DNA from: a virus
Strand: one strand, 5' to 3'
IMG/VR virus record: IMGVR_UViG_3300023184_000128
Span: 1 to 61,907 of that record
DNA length: 61,907 bases
Each line of letters begins with the position of its first letter. Positions within the stretch are counted from its first letter, which is position 1. Of the stretch, positions 37,008 through 45,774 are shown piece by piece. The notes under the pieces were generated by a model, which saw only the letters and a list, made by a program, of their open reading frames with translations, searched no databases and was not told where the DNA came from. The position numbers and the translations under genes are program-made.

Positions 37008-38047
37008 TATGCAGTAGCCTTAGGTTGTAATGCTTGATACGTAGCATACGCTCCTAAACCACTACCTAAAGATTGAGCTAAAGGACTCGTTGTTGGAGCC
37101 GTTGCAGCTGTAATTCCTGAAGTTGATTTAGGACCAGCAGCATATACGTTTGATAAAAATTCTACTCTTTGTAGAGGTTCAGTAGCTTTTTGTAATGCAG
37201 ATTGTCTTTCAGCATCTAACGCTTGTTGTGCAAGTTGTCTTTGTAATCCACCCCCAGCCATCAATTGATTAATGTCAGCTTGTGACATAGCTTGTTGTTG
37301 AACTCCAAGTTGTCCTAATTGTTGTCCAGCTTGTAAACCAATTTGTTGTTGTTGTGTAGCTGCTCCTAATGCAGTATTAAATCCAGTTCGTTGTGCTTCT
37401 CCGATTGCTCCGAGTCTTGCTCTTTCTTGTTCAGCTCTTTGTACACCTTCTCTTCCACCACCAAATGCACCTGCTTGAACAGCTTGTCCTGCTAATTGAT
37501 TTTGTGCCATTGCAGCTTGTCTATTAATTTCATCTAATACATAGGATTGATATGGATTATAAAATTGTTGAATGTTTGGACCTTGTTGTGCTTGTAATAT
37601 AGATCCAATACCAGCTTGAGTAGTCGGAGCACCAACACCTGTTGTTGCAGCTTGTCCTAATCCTTGTTGTTCTAATCCTGAAAGTCCAGCAACTCTTACA
37701 TCTGGTACATTTGCATATAATGGTTGTTGTGCAGCACTACGTGCTATATCCATTAATTCAATTTTACGTTCTTCTATTCCTGGAGCTTCTCTTACGAATT
37801 GTGTAGTAGTATCTGGTTGAGAACTTCCTCCACCTCCACCTGATCCTCCTCCACCAAAATATTGTCTTAATCCTGTTTCTTCATTAATAGTACCAGCACC
37901 TCCATACATTTTAAGAATTCTAGATTCAAATTCATTAATATGTGCAAGTTCAGTGTCTCCTTTAATACCTTTACCAGAAATTTCTTTATAAAGATTTTTA
38001 AATAGTTCTACTTTTTCTTTTAATGTAAGGTTCTTTAAATCAATCAT
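37007..38047 (-). CDS. Glutamine/alanine-rich virion protein
   Basis: A 346-residue protein: a helical start of 65 residues, a glycine linker (FGGGGSGGGGGSS), then a long Gln/Ala-rich region (AQNQLAGQAVQAGAFGGGRE, GLQAGQQLGQLGVQQQAMSQ) that should form helical bundles. T7-type and P22-type ejection proteins have comparable helix-rich low-complexity composition. It overlaps both neighbours by 1-4 bases. Role in the virion core or ejection is likely; no exact homologue recognised. Confidence 0.6.
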   Translation of the reverse strand: MIDLKNLTLKEKVELFKNLYKEISGKGIKGDTELAHINEFESRILKMYGGAGTINEETGLRQYFGGGGSGGGGGSSQPDTTTQFVREAPGIEERKIELMDIARSAAQQPLYANVPDVRVAGLSGLEQQGLGQAATTGVGAPTTQAGIGSILQAQQGPNIQQFYNPYQSYVLDEINRQAAMAQNQLAGQAVQAGAFGGGREGVQRAEQERARLGAIGEAQRTGFNTALGAATQQQQIGLQAGQQLGQLGVQQQAMSQADINQLMAGGGLQRQLAQQALDAERQSALQKATEPLQRVEFLSNVYAAGPKSTSGITAATAPTTSPLAQSLGSGLGAYATYQALQPKATA

Positions 38048-38532
38048 AATGCTTTCTCTAATTGTACATGTGTTTTTACAAAACCCTTATGTTTAAGAAT
38101 TCTTTCCCAACCTGGTCTTGTAAATATTTCCATTTTTTTACATCCTATAGATCTTGCCCAGTTAACTACATTATCCATAAAATCTACCCAACTTCTATAG
38201 TCTGTTCCTGTAGTTATTTTACAATCACAAACTTTGTATTTTGGATACTGTCTTATTTCAGTAACCGTAACACATTTAATCTTTTTATCTTTACCATCAA
38301 ACGCTACCCATAATTGCATAGTTCCTTTTTCTAACCATGCTTTTATATCTTCAGCATCTGCAAAAGCTCCTGCTCTATCACAAGCTTTTTGTATAAGGTT
38401 TTTGACTAATACCCATATACCAGCAACTTCATTTGGTTTAAATACTATTAAGTCTAATTTACTTTTAGTATTTTTGGTATTAATTGGTAATACCGACACA
38501 TTATCAATATGCTGTTGCTTTTCTGCTTGCAT
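38044..38532 (-). CDS. GNAT-fold protein in the virion cluster (T7 gp13-like context)
   Basis: A 162-residue protein. IKAWLEKGTMQLWVAFDGKD, KIKCVTVTEIRQYPKYKVCD, and WARSIGCKKMEIFTRPGWER with ILKHKGFVKTHVQLEKAL follow the strand order and the last G-W-x-x-x-L-x-x-x-G-F motif of GNAT acetyltransferases. The classical acetyl-CoA loop (R/Q-x-x-G-x-G/A) is not obvious. T7 gp13 holds an equivalent position among internal virion genes and is also small, so an assembly role rather than catalysis is plausible. Confidence 0.6.
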   Translation of the reverse strand: MQAEKQQHIDNVSVLPINTKNTKSKLDLIVFKPNEVAGIWVLVKNLIQKACDRAGAFADAEDIKAWLEKGTMQLWVAFDGKDKKIKCVTVTEIRQYPKYKVCDCKITTGTDYRSWVDFMDNVVNWARSIGCKKMEIFTRPGWERILKHKGFVKTHVQLEKAL

Positions 38533-39655
38533 CTAGTAAATCATAAATTCTTTTAAAACGTTTTTGTTGTTCATAAAAGAATTCAGCTCCTAATTTTCTC
38601 ATTTCTTTAGCATTTTTAGGATTAGCCCCTGCTAATATACCAGCTCCTAAAACACCATCTGTTCTTGTAACAAATTCTCCATCTGCTAATTGAGCTAACA
38701 TTGTATCTTCTTCTTTATCTCCATTACCAGCACCATCTTCTACATATCCATTAACTCTCATATAATTATCTTCATTATCTTCATCATGAATAGTTTTTGA
38801 AGGTAAATAATTAATTCCGCCATCTCTAAAATGATTTAAACTAGCAATACCACCTTGTTGTAAAGTAAGTACTTCTCTTTTATATGGTCCAAATTGTTGT
38901 TCTGGACTTGTAATACTTTCTTTAGCTTTTTCTTCTGGTATATAAGCTTGTTGTTCTAATTCTTTTACTTCTCCAGTTTTTGGATCTTGTACATACATTT
39001 TTCTAGATCTATATAGTTCTGGATAATTTACGTTATATGTAAATTGATTTCTTTGATATGGTTCTCTTTCAAAAGCACCTGATAAATAAGTTAATGCAGG
39101 TATACCCACTAAAGCAGCATTACCTAATTTAATTCCTTTATCTTCATCATAAAAAGTTTTTTTAGCTATTCCACCAACTTTATCTAAAAATGATTCTTCT
39201 TTAGTTGGAATATTTGGTGTTGGTGTAACTGCAGGAGTTGCTGCAGATGTTGCTGAAGATAATGTTTCTAATGGTTGAAAACCTAAATTTGTTTGTGCAA
39301 TTCCTGTGTATGGATTAAATCCTGCTGATAATCCAGCTTGTGTTCCACCTTCTAATGCTGCTTGTGTAGCGGCTTGTGTAGCTGCATCAGTAAGTGCTTG
39401 TGTACCTGTATTTTGTAATGCTGCAATTCCTGCTTGATTAGCAAGAGCAGATACTCCAGCTTGAGTTCCACCTTCTATTGCAAGATTAGGAGCCGTGTTC
39501 ATTAAACTTCCAATTCCTTGTCCTAGATTGTATCCGCCGTATGCTCCAAGAGCTGTACCAAATATTCTTCCTAAGCCATTTGCACCAGCTTTTTTAGCAC
39601 TTCTATATCCTTGATATCCCCCATATATGGCGAGGGCAATTGTTAATGGATCCAT
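38504..39655 (-). CDS. Virion protein with glycine-zipper start
   Basis: A 383-residue protein. Residues 1-55 are glycine-zipper-like hydrophobic (YGGYQGYRSAKKAG, FGTALGAYGGYNLGQGIG), then Ala/Gln/Thr-rich repeats. QGGIASLNHFRDGGI (about 265-280) matches a motif in the gene at 35925. The last part, LAQLADGEFVTRTDGVLGAG, then NPKNAKEMRKLGAEFFYEQQ, resembles an end domain common to tape-measure-like and ejection proteins of marine phages. It is likely packed in the virion. Confidence 0.6.
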   Translation of the reverse strand: MDPLTIALAIYGGYQGYRSAKKAGANGLGRIFGTALGAYGGYNLGQGIGSLMNTAPNLAIEGGTQAGVSALANQAGIAALQNTGTQALTDAATQAATQAALEGGTQAGLSAGFNPYTGIAQTNLGFQPLETLSSATSAATPAVTPTPNIPTKEESFLDKVGGIAKKTFYDEDKGIKLGNAALVGIPALTYLSGAFEREPYQRNQFTYNVNYPELYRSRKMYVQDPKTGEVKELEQQAYIPEEKAKESITSPEQQFGPYKREVLTLQQGGIASLNHFRDGGINYLPSKTIHDEDNEDNYMRVNGYVEDGAGNGDKEEDTMLAQLADGEFVTRTDGVLGAGILAGANPKNAKEMRKLGAEFFYEQQKRFKRIYDLLDASRKATAY

Positions 39656-39698
39656 ATATAATAAAATAGTTAACTAATTAACCATTTTAACGAATTTA

Positions 39699-40526
39699 TT
39701 AGCTCTTAGCAATATCAGAGCTATTAACTTCTACATCATTATTGATTGTTTTTCCCTCTATTTGTGTAGAGGTTTCTGTCTTTTTGAATTCATCTAAAAG
39801 TCTTCCTGTGTAACTATGTTCTCCATGATGAGATATATATTCATCTACTAATGCATACATTTTAATACCAGCATGTTTACATAATTTACAGAAATAAAAA
39901 TCTTCTCCAGTATATGTTTTATCTTCTTTATTCCAATAAGTGTCAAAGAAGTTATACATATAGTTTCTTTTAACTAATTTACCATCAATCAAAGTATGTT
40001 GATTAATTGTAAATTCTGGATATTCTTTAATTAATTTATTAATTACTTCTTTTTTAATTAACATACATCCAGCAGGTCCTCTTTCTACTTCTATAAAACC
40101 ATTAGTAACTTTAACATTAGATGGATCTGGAACAGCCATTGTATATTGATTACCTAATAATAATGGATCTAAAGTATCTCCAGCTAATATTCTTGCTTTC
40201 ATTTTATTAGAATCCATTCCTTTAATAGGATAAGGAACAAGACAAATTTCTTTGTCAAAATTAATCATTCTTTCAATCATCTTAAAATTAAAAGATATAT
40301 CCGAATCTATAAATAGCATATGTGTACAATCTGATTCCATAAATCCAGATACACATAATTGTCTTCCTTGTGTTACCAAACTACTTTTCATAACTTGGAA
40401 CATTACAGGTATTTTTCTAACAAAACATTCTTTTTGAAATTCAAGACATGCTTTGAAATAATGAATAGATACATCCGAATGAACGGGCGTTGCTACAAAT
40501 ATACGAAACGGTTGTTTATACCCCAT
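39699..40526 (-). CDS. GT-A-type glycosyltransferase
   Basis: A 275-residue protein. RIFVATPVHSDVSIHYFKAC, SSLVTQGRQLCVSGFMESDC and MLFIDSDISFNFKMIERMIN place the metal-binding DSD near residues 74-76; then VEVERGPAGCMLIKKEV and a TGEDFYFCKLCKHAGIKMYA acceptor/catalytic region. This is like Anp1/GT2 glycosyltransferases. Its partner, a GT-B enzyme, overlaps the start by 11 bases. They may modify virion or host surface glycans; acceptor unknown. Confidence 0.75.
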   Translation of the reverse strand: MGYKQPFRIFVATPVHSDVSIHYFKACLEFQKECFVRKIPVMFQVMKSSLVTQGRQLCVSGFMESDCTHMLFIDSDISFNFKMIERMINFDKEICLVPYPIKGMDSNKMKARILAGDTLDPLLLGNQYTMAVPDPSNVKVTNGFIEVERGPAGCMLIKKEVINKLIKEYPEFTINQHTLIDGKLVKRNYMYNFFDTYWNKEDKTYTGEDFYFCKLCKHAGIKMYALVDEYISHHGEHSYTGRLLDEFKKTETSTQIEGKTINNDVEVNSSDIAKS

Positions 40527-41430
40527 TTAAAAAATTCTCCCAATATGTCTTTATTACATTCCAATGATAAAACTGTCTATAGTATTGTTGTTGAAGTTTC
40601 ATTTTATTTTCATCTGCATTCTTTAACATATCTGGTAATTGATTAATGGTATCTGCAAATTGAGTAGCTAATAACTTTCTACTATTTTGATGAGGAATAT
40701 AAATTGGAAATTCAGCACAAGTTTCATATAAAGCACCGAGGTCCGTGGTCACTACAACAAGGCCCGCTGCTAACGATTCCATAGCCGCTACACAGAAAGT
40801 TTCTTCAAATGTAGATGGATGAACATAACAATCATAAATATGAAGTACTTTCATCAATTCTTTATGATGCAAATAGCCTTTATAATTTACATTTTTTATT
40901 GTTTTTGCTTTATCATACAAAGCCACAAATTTATCATCATTATATTTCTTAAACTGATCTCCATAGATTTGCGTACTTGAATAAATGTCTAATTCAACTT
41001 TATCTGTTTTAATTTGTTCCATCGCATCTAGGAGCACGTCTAATCCACGCCAAGGAGTTGAAGTATAAACTAATTTTATTTTATCTTTTATTTTAAAATC
41101 TTTCTTTATTATTAAATCATCATCAAAACCATTTTTAATAATTAAACATAGTTCTGTAGGAATACTAAAGAAATATCTATATTTTTCATAAGTCCAATGA
41201 GAATTAAATACATACCAATCATATTTACCGTGGTTTAATTTATTTTTAAACCAAGGCATTACATTGGGTTGATCATAACTATTATGTACCCAAAGTATAT
41301 TAGTTTTATCTATAACTATTTTTTCTTTTTCTGGAACAGAAGTTGTTATTTTAGCTTTGTTAAGTAATTCTGGTGATACGTATTTATGTAGATATTCTAC
41401 TTGTATTTCAGTTCCGCCGTATGGATTCAT
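40516..41430 (-). CDS. GT4-type (GT-B) glycosyltransferase
   Basis: A 304-residue protein with N-terminal GGTE (nucleotide-side start), INKF-like middle with KLVYTSTPWRGLDVLLDAME, KNVNYKGYLHHKELMKVLHI, and VHPSTFEETFCVAAMESLAA with GLVVVTTDLGALYE. The E-x7-E segment is the donor-binding motif of GT4. It is somewhat short in the N-terminal domain. The pair with the GT-A gene is independent of the epimerase cluster at 0.5-2.9 kb but both lie in the late region. Confidence 0.85.
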   Translation of the reverse strand: MNPYGGTEIQVEYLHKYVSPELLNKAKITTSVPEKEKIVIDKTNILWVHNSYDQPNVMPWFKNKLNHGKYDWYVFNSHWTYEKYRYFFSIPTELCLIIKNGFDDDLIIKKDFKIKDKIKLVYTSTPWRGLDVLLDAMEQIKTDKVELDIYSSTQIYGDQFKKYNDDKFVALYDKAKTIKNVNYKGYLHHKELMKVLHIYDCYVHPSTFEETFCVAAMESLAAGLVVVTTDLGALYETCAEFPIYIPHQNSRKLLATQFADTINQLPDMLKNADENKMKLQQQYYRQFYHWNVIKTYWENFLNGV

Positions 41431-41651
41431 TATTTGGTTTTACCAAATACTGTCAAAGATGCAACTGTTATTTTAAGGTCTTGTTGTAAATCTTCTGCTT
41501 TTGTAGGTGTATTAGGATTTGCTACATCTGCATGGAATTCTTCTAAACTTGAGTAAGTTTGTCCAGTAACTTTATTCTTTATAATTTCTTCAGCTTTTGC
41601 TGGAAGTACAGGAACTTCTTGTCCGTCTATGATTACTGTTTTGTCAGCCAT
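41430..41651 (-). CDS. Small unknown protein
   Basis: A 73-residue protein starting MADKTVIIDGQEVPVLPAKA, then NKVTGQTYSSLEEFHADVAN and a strand-rich end LKITVASLTVFGKTK. The V-T-G-x-x-Y-x-S-x-E-E pattern resembles small phage proteins with a minor virion role. One-base overlap with the glycosyltransferase and TAATG overlap with the upstream membrane microprotein. Confidence 0.55.
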   Translation of the reverse strand: MADKTVIIDGQEVPVLPAKAEEIIKNKVTGQTYSSLEEFHADVANPNTPTKAEDLQQDLKITVASLTVFGKTK

Positions 41652-41785
41652 TAATTAAACCCCATTGGACATTTTCTTTTAACTTCTTTATTTTCTACAA
41701 CTTTATTTTTACCAAGTCTGTAACCCATAAAAAATGCAAAAGTTATAAATACTAATACTAGTAATGTATGCCAAATATAAAACAT
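41651..41785 (-). CDS. 44-residue single-pass membrane microprotein
   Basis: The ATG at 41785 opens MFYIWHTLLVLVFITFAFFM, followed by GYRLGKNKVVENKEVKRK and CPMGFN. It is an N-out membrane helix with a strongly basic cytoplasmic tail; the stop overlaps the next start. The gap between 41.65 and 41.93 kb would otherwise be empty. Function unknown. Confidence 0.5.
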   Translation of the reverse strand: MFYIWHTLLVLVFITFAFFMGYRLGKNKVVENKEVKRKCPMGFN

Positions 41786-41803
41786 AAAATTTAATATATA
41801 CTA

Positions 41804-41935
41804 TTAACGTCTACCTTGTCCACGATATTCTTTACGACTATTTCGTTTATTAGGTCGTTTACTATGTCTTCCAGGTCTTTTTTTATTTGTATGTTTAATA
41901 AAAGTACCCGAACCTGATTGTACTTTTCTAGCCAT
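41804..41935 (-). CDS. 43-residue arginine/lysine-rich basic protein
   Basis: The ATG at 41935 gives MARKVQSGSGTFIKHTNKKR then PGRHSKRPNKRNSRKEYRGQ and GRR. About 40% of the residues are Arg or Lys. Similar K-R-P-G-R-H-x-K-R-P-N-K strings with a Y-R-G-Q-G-R end occur, to my memory, in small proteins of cyanophages and pelagiphages. It could neutralise packaged DNA or bind RNA. It overlaps the upstream gene by 8 bases. Confidence 0.6.
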   Translation of the reverse strand: MARKVQSGSGTFIKHTNKKRPGRHSKRPNKRNSRKEYRGQGRR

Positions 41936-42266
41936 TCTGATCGTTTCTATTCATTTCTAATATAGATAATACAGCAGATATAGCTGTTGTATCGCTAGTT
42001 TGCAATAGTATAGAATCACTTTCTTCTAATATAATTGGACCCTCTGCAATATTACAAATAGTAGGTCCTGATATACTTGCATAAGCTATTTGAAAACTTG
42101 TATTTACAGAAGAATCTATAATAGAAGCTTTTAATATTTTAGATCCAGATTCATTTGTTATTTGTATGTTTTGAATGATGGCTCTTGAATTAGAAGGACA
42201 TGCATATACCGTAACCGTATTAGTTGTTGTTGGATCGTAGAATGCATTTTTATAATAATTAGCCAT
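41928..42266 (-). CDS. Beta-rich virion structural protein
   Basis: A 112-residue protein with strand-rich Ser/Ile/Thr-rich sequence: TVTVYACPSNSRAIIQNIQI, KASIIDSSVNTSFQIAYASI, EGPIILEESDSILLQTSDTT. This looks like a small beta-sandwich such as a head decoration or tail adaptor. Position directly after the large structural protein supports a virion role. Specific family not recognised. Confidence 0.6.
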   Translation of the reverse strand: MANYYKNAFYDPTTTNTVTVYACPSNSRAIIQNIQITNESGSKILKASIIDSSVNTSFQIAYASISGPTICNIAEGPIILEESDSILLQTSDTTAISAVLSILEMNRNDQNG

Positions 42267-42270
42267 AATA

Positions 42271-43539
42271 TTATTGTGTTAAATCGTAAAATGATAATGA
42301 TCCTACACCACTTCCTTTAGTAGCTCCAGACACTGTTCTAACTCCTACTGTATAGATATCACTAACACTAGTTAATGAAGATCCTAATTGTAAATCTAAA
42401 TTATATCCAGTTGGAATAGAAGTATTAATAGTACCACCAGATCCTGTACTAGTTACATAATCTTGTTGAACAATTGTACCTGCTGCAGTTATAGCAGTTG
42501 CCGCAACATCATATTCAACACTGGAATCTGAAGATACTGTTGCTGCCCAAGTAGCACCACTTAATGTTGGATTTTTTAATAACACAACTTCATAGTTTTG
42601 AGACGTTAAAGGTAAAAATTGAACTCTATTTGGTATTACAACTGCATTTAATGCAGTAGAAGCTAATCTAATAGATACTATTGGAAAAAATGTAGAAGTC
42701 GTGTCAATGTTTGTAAATTCTGTTGTTCTTATTGCAGTATGATCAATTGATGTTTGTTCAAATCCAGCTTCTGATACGACGGATGAACATATTTGTTTCA
42801 TTGTAGAAGAGGATGCTGTTCCTGCAGTATTTGTTATTTCATATCTAACTGGTAATATTGCTGTAGTCATATAAACAGATGAACCATAAACGTTTGCAGT
42901 ATTATAAGTATGACATACAATGTATTGGCCATTAATAATAAATCCGCATCTTACGGATCCAACACCTAACCATTCAAAATCCATCCATAATATTTGAGGA
43001 TGAGTTAAATCTAAAGTATATCCACTAGGTCCAGTTCCATCTAATTTATCACCATTCCATGAAGATTGTTCAACTCTACGTGATGTATTATCTACAGAAC
43101 CACTAATATAAGTTCTTAAAACAAATGCTTTAGTTCCAGGAGATGCTCCACTTAATTCAAAATAAACTCCGTTTTGAGTTCCAAAATAACCACATCTTTG
43201 TCTTAAACCATCTTTAGTGGTGGCCATTTGAAATGTTCCAAGAAATAATAAACCTTTTCCTGGTTGATAAGGCATACATCTATAAGACTGTCTAACAACT
43301 TCAGCACCAGAAGCGGTTGTATTAATCATAGCAACAGATGCTTCATTAACTAAAAAACTAGTACTTCCTCCAGTTACAGTTGCAGTATCAAATTGATTAT
43401 CTATTGCGTATCTATTTTGTGAGTCAAATAATGTATAAGGTTGAGATACTCTTAATCTTCCAAATGCATCTGTATTTGTTCCATCTATTGCAACATAGAT
43501 TGGATAAGCAGGTCCTGAATTTACATTATCACAACTCAT
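42271..43539 (-). CDS. Virion structural protein (possible tail or head fibre)
   Basis: A 422-residue protein rich in Ser/Thr/Gly with many predicted strands. AFGRLRVSQPYTLFDSQNRY is a motif I know from structural proteins of cyanophages and other marine phages; YFELSGASPGTKAFVLRTYI and WMDFEWLGVGSVRCGFIING look like a jelly-roll or lectin-like fold. It lies between the gp10-like hub and the small decoration-like gene. It may be a fibre or tail spike component. Confidence 0.65.
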   Translation of the reverse strand: MSCDNVNSGPAYPIYVAIDGTNTDAFGRLRVSQPYTLFDSQNRYAIDNQFDTATVTGGSTSFLVNEASVAMINTTASGAEVVRQSYRCMPYQPGKGLLFLGTFQMATTKDGLRQRCGYFGTQNGVYFELSGASPGTKAFVLRTYISGSVDNTSRRVEQSSWNGDKLDGTGPSGYTLDLTHPQILWMDFEWLGVGSVRCGFIINGQYIVCHTYNTANVYGSSVYMTTAILPVRYEITNTAGTASSSTMKQICSSVVSEAGFEQTSIDHTAIRTTEFTNIDTTSTFFPIVSIRLASTALNAVVIPNRVQFLPLTSQNYEVVLLKNPTLSGATWAATVSSDSSVEYDVAATAITAAGTIVQQDYVTSTGSGGTINTSIPTGYNLDLQLGSSLTSVSDIYTVGVRTVSGATKGSGVGSLSFYDLTQ

Positions 43540-43715
43540 TAGCAGCCAAACCTCATACTAAACCAAGTAAATCTTTCTGAATTTTGTAATTGTTCTTCTA
43601 GATAACTAGTATTAAGTTGTTGTCTAAGCGTAGCCAATGCTTGTAGAACTTGTCTCTGATTATCTGGAGAAAATTGTTCTGTTGGTTCTGGTATAAAATA
43701 ATCAATTTTTGCCAT
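43539..43715 (-). CDS. Small protein beside tail hub gene
   Basis: The ATG at 43715 gives 58 residues; the longer frame begins within the gp10-like gene. MAKIDYFIPEPTEQFSPDNQ then RQVLQALATLRQQLNTSYLE form a short helical protein. The position directly after the tail-hub gene suggests an assembly partner. Small proteins of this shape follow gp10-type genes in marine podoviruses. Function unknown. Confidence 0.55.
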   Translation of the reverse strand: MAKIDYFIPEPTEQFSPDNQRQVLQALATLRQQLNTSYLEEQLQNSERFTWFSMRFGC

Positions 43716-43716
43716 A

Positions 43717-45672
43717 TTAATTTTGTGGTGAACTTCCACCCATTCCATCTGGTTGGATATCTACTCTAAATATTCCGTATCTCCAGTTATCATTTAAGGC
43801 ACTATTTTCTATTTTAATAGATGCTAATCTTGCTCTAGCACGAGTATCTACCTTATCAGTAGATGTAGTTATTGTAAATGGTCCAATAGAAGTTTCTCCT
43901 TTTGCAGTTGTAGTGTCTGCTGGATATGCTCTTAAATATAATGTTACATTCGCAGATCCTTCTAAATTTTTAAAGTCTGGTATAAATCTTCTAATCTTTA
44001 AGAAGTATTGTCCATCTCCATCTGCATCCAAATCAAAGTCTCCAGATCTAACATAAGCAGATATAGCTAAATTAGTTATATTAGTAGTTGTTAAATTTAA
44101 CACTTCATTTTTACCTTTGTCTTGTGCAAAGTAATAAGAAGCTCCAGCCGATACTCCATTAATAGTTGGTACTGTTGGTGTTGCTGTTGAATCATATTTA
44201 GTTGCATATGGAAATTTAAATACTTTAGAATCTTCCCAAGTGGTTCTAGATAAAGAACCTGTAGTCCAAGTATTATCTGCATAATTAAGAGTGGTTACTC
44301 TATCAATTTGTGTAGATCCTGCTTTTGGATAAAACCAGCTTATTTCAGTAAAGAGTGTATTTAATCCAGCATAAACAATATCTCCTGCTGCAAAATTAAT
44401 GCCTAAATTATCGGTTCCTTTTGTAGTAAATACAAAATCTTCAACTAAAGAATCAACATCTTTAACTGTACCATCATACATATTAAATCCACCAGAATCT
44501 CCCATCCACCAAACTGCTCCGTTGACGAACGCCATAGCATGTTGACCAATGCATCCACAATTAGAACCTACTTTTCTAATACTAAATGTATAAGGAGTTC
44601 CAACGTATTGAATACTATAAGCTGCAGTATCTGTTAAAACTAATATATAATCTTTTGCTCTTACGGCTCCAATAATAGTTGTTCCATCATCTAATCTAAA
44701 TGTACCTGCCGTATTCGTAGATGTTGGTTCATAAACTTCTATATCTTCTTGATCAGAAAATCTTATAAACATTGGATCTTGAGAGGAAGATACTCCAATA
44801 ACTGTTTCTGTTCCTAAATGTAATAGATGTCTATCCCTATCAGATACAATAGTCATAATAGAAGCTGTTGGGTTATTTGGAACTAATGATGCTCTGGTAT
44901 TTACTCCTGTTCCTGCACTTGGATTCCATTTAAATGTATTTCCATTTTTAATGGTAGCTATTAGTAATTCTCCAAAATTATCTAAAGACCAGTTACCAGC
45001 TTCAATAGTTGCATTAGAAGTTGTTCTAGGTGTTCCCCAATAAGATTTTCCCCATGGACCTGCTCCCCAACCATAACCAACTGTAGAAGTTAATGGTCCA
45101 ATAATATAATAAGGACTTATTGCTAAAGTTCCTCCAGCAGTTACTCCTGTACCAGTCTCAGTAACTGGCATTGTAATTGTAAATGTATTTATAGTAGGAG
45201 CAGTCTTAACTTCAAATGCATTTGTTGTAAAATCTGATGATGTAAAACTAGTTGTTGGACTACCAGGTGTTGTTGCAGCTGTAAAAATAAATAATTCGCC
45301 AGGAAGTAAACCATGACTTGATTTGGTTATAGTAACCGTTTTAGATCCTGTTGTAGATGTATAAGTACATGCTGTTAAATTTCTTGAAGTATCTAAAGGT
45401 GTAATATCATATATTGAATCGGCATCATAAACATATAAACACTTATTGGTACCAAGAGCTGCATAACGTCTACCAGTCAAATCAGTCCATGACCATTGAC
45501 ACCTAACTGCTCCTACCATTAATTTATCAGTGAGTTGTTCCCATCCACCTATTTTTTCAGGAGAACCATAACGAAAACGAACATTATCTCCATCAATCCA
45601 TTGGCCTTCAGCTTGTGAAGCCGTTGCTTGTTTGTTAAAGCCTGGCTGTAAAGGTATTTTTTTTAATGGCAT
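43717..45672 (-). CDS. P22 gp10-like packaged-DNA stabilisation / tail hub protein
   Basis: A 651-residue protein. The N terminus, IPLQPGFNKQATASQAEGQW then IDGDNVRFRYGSPEKIGGWE, is highly typical of P22 gp10-like proteins, followed by a beta-propeller-like region (RDRHLLHLGTETVIGVSSSQ, WWMGDSGGFNMYDGTVKDVD) and a C-terminal strand-rich part. Six copies join gp4 to the tail needle or fibre and plug the head. It confirms the P22-like tail design. There is no recognisable gp26 needle gene. Confidence 0.9.
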   Translation of the reverse strand: MPLKKIPLQPGFNKQATASQAEGQWIDGDNVRFRYGSPEKIGGWEQLTDKLMVGAVRCQWSWTDLTGRRYAALGTNKCLYVYDADSIYDITPLDTSRNLTACTYTSTTGSKTVTITKSSHGLLPGELFIFTAATTPGSPTTSFTSSDFTTNAFEVKTAPTINTFTITMPVTETGTGVTAGGTLAISPYYIIGPLTSTVGYGWGAGPWGKSYWGTPRTTSNATIEAGNWSLDNFGELLIATIKNGNTFKWNPSAGTGVNTRASLVPNNPTASIMTIVSDRDRHLLHLGTETVIGVSSSQDPMFIRFSDQEDIEVYEPTSTNTAGTFRLDDGTTIIGAVRAKDYILVLTDTAAYSIQYVGTPYTFSIRKVGSNCGCIGQHAMAFVNGAVWWMGDSGGFNMYDGTVKDVDSLVEDFVFTTKGTDNLGINFAAGDIVYAGLNTLFTEISWFYPKAGSTQIDRVTTLNYADNTWTTGSLSRTTWEDSKVFKFPYATKYDSTATPTVPTINGVSAGASYYFAQDKGKNEVLNLTTTNITNLAISAYVRSGDFDLDADGDGQYFLKIRRFIPDFKNLEGSANVTLYLRAYPADTTTAKGETSIGPFTITTSTDKVDTRARARLASIKIENSALNDNWRYGIFRVDIQPDGMGGSSPQN

Positions 45673-45774
45673 ATTTATGACTATTATACCACTAATTGAA
45701 TATAGCTAAAAGATTATAGATATTTTTAAAGGCATAAATGTTTTTATACCATATATCTATATAATTAATAATAA

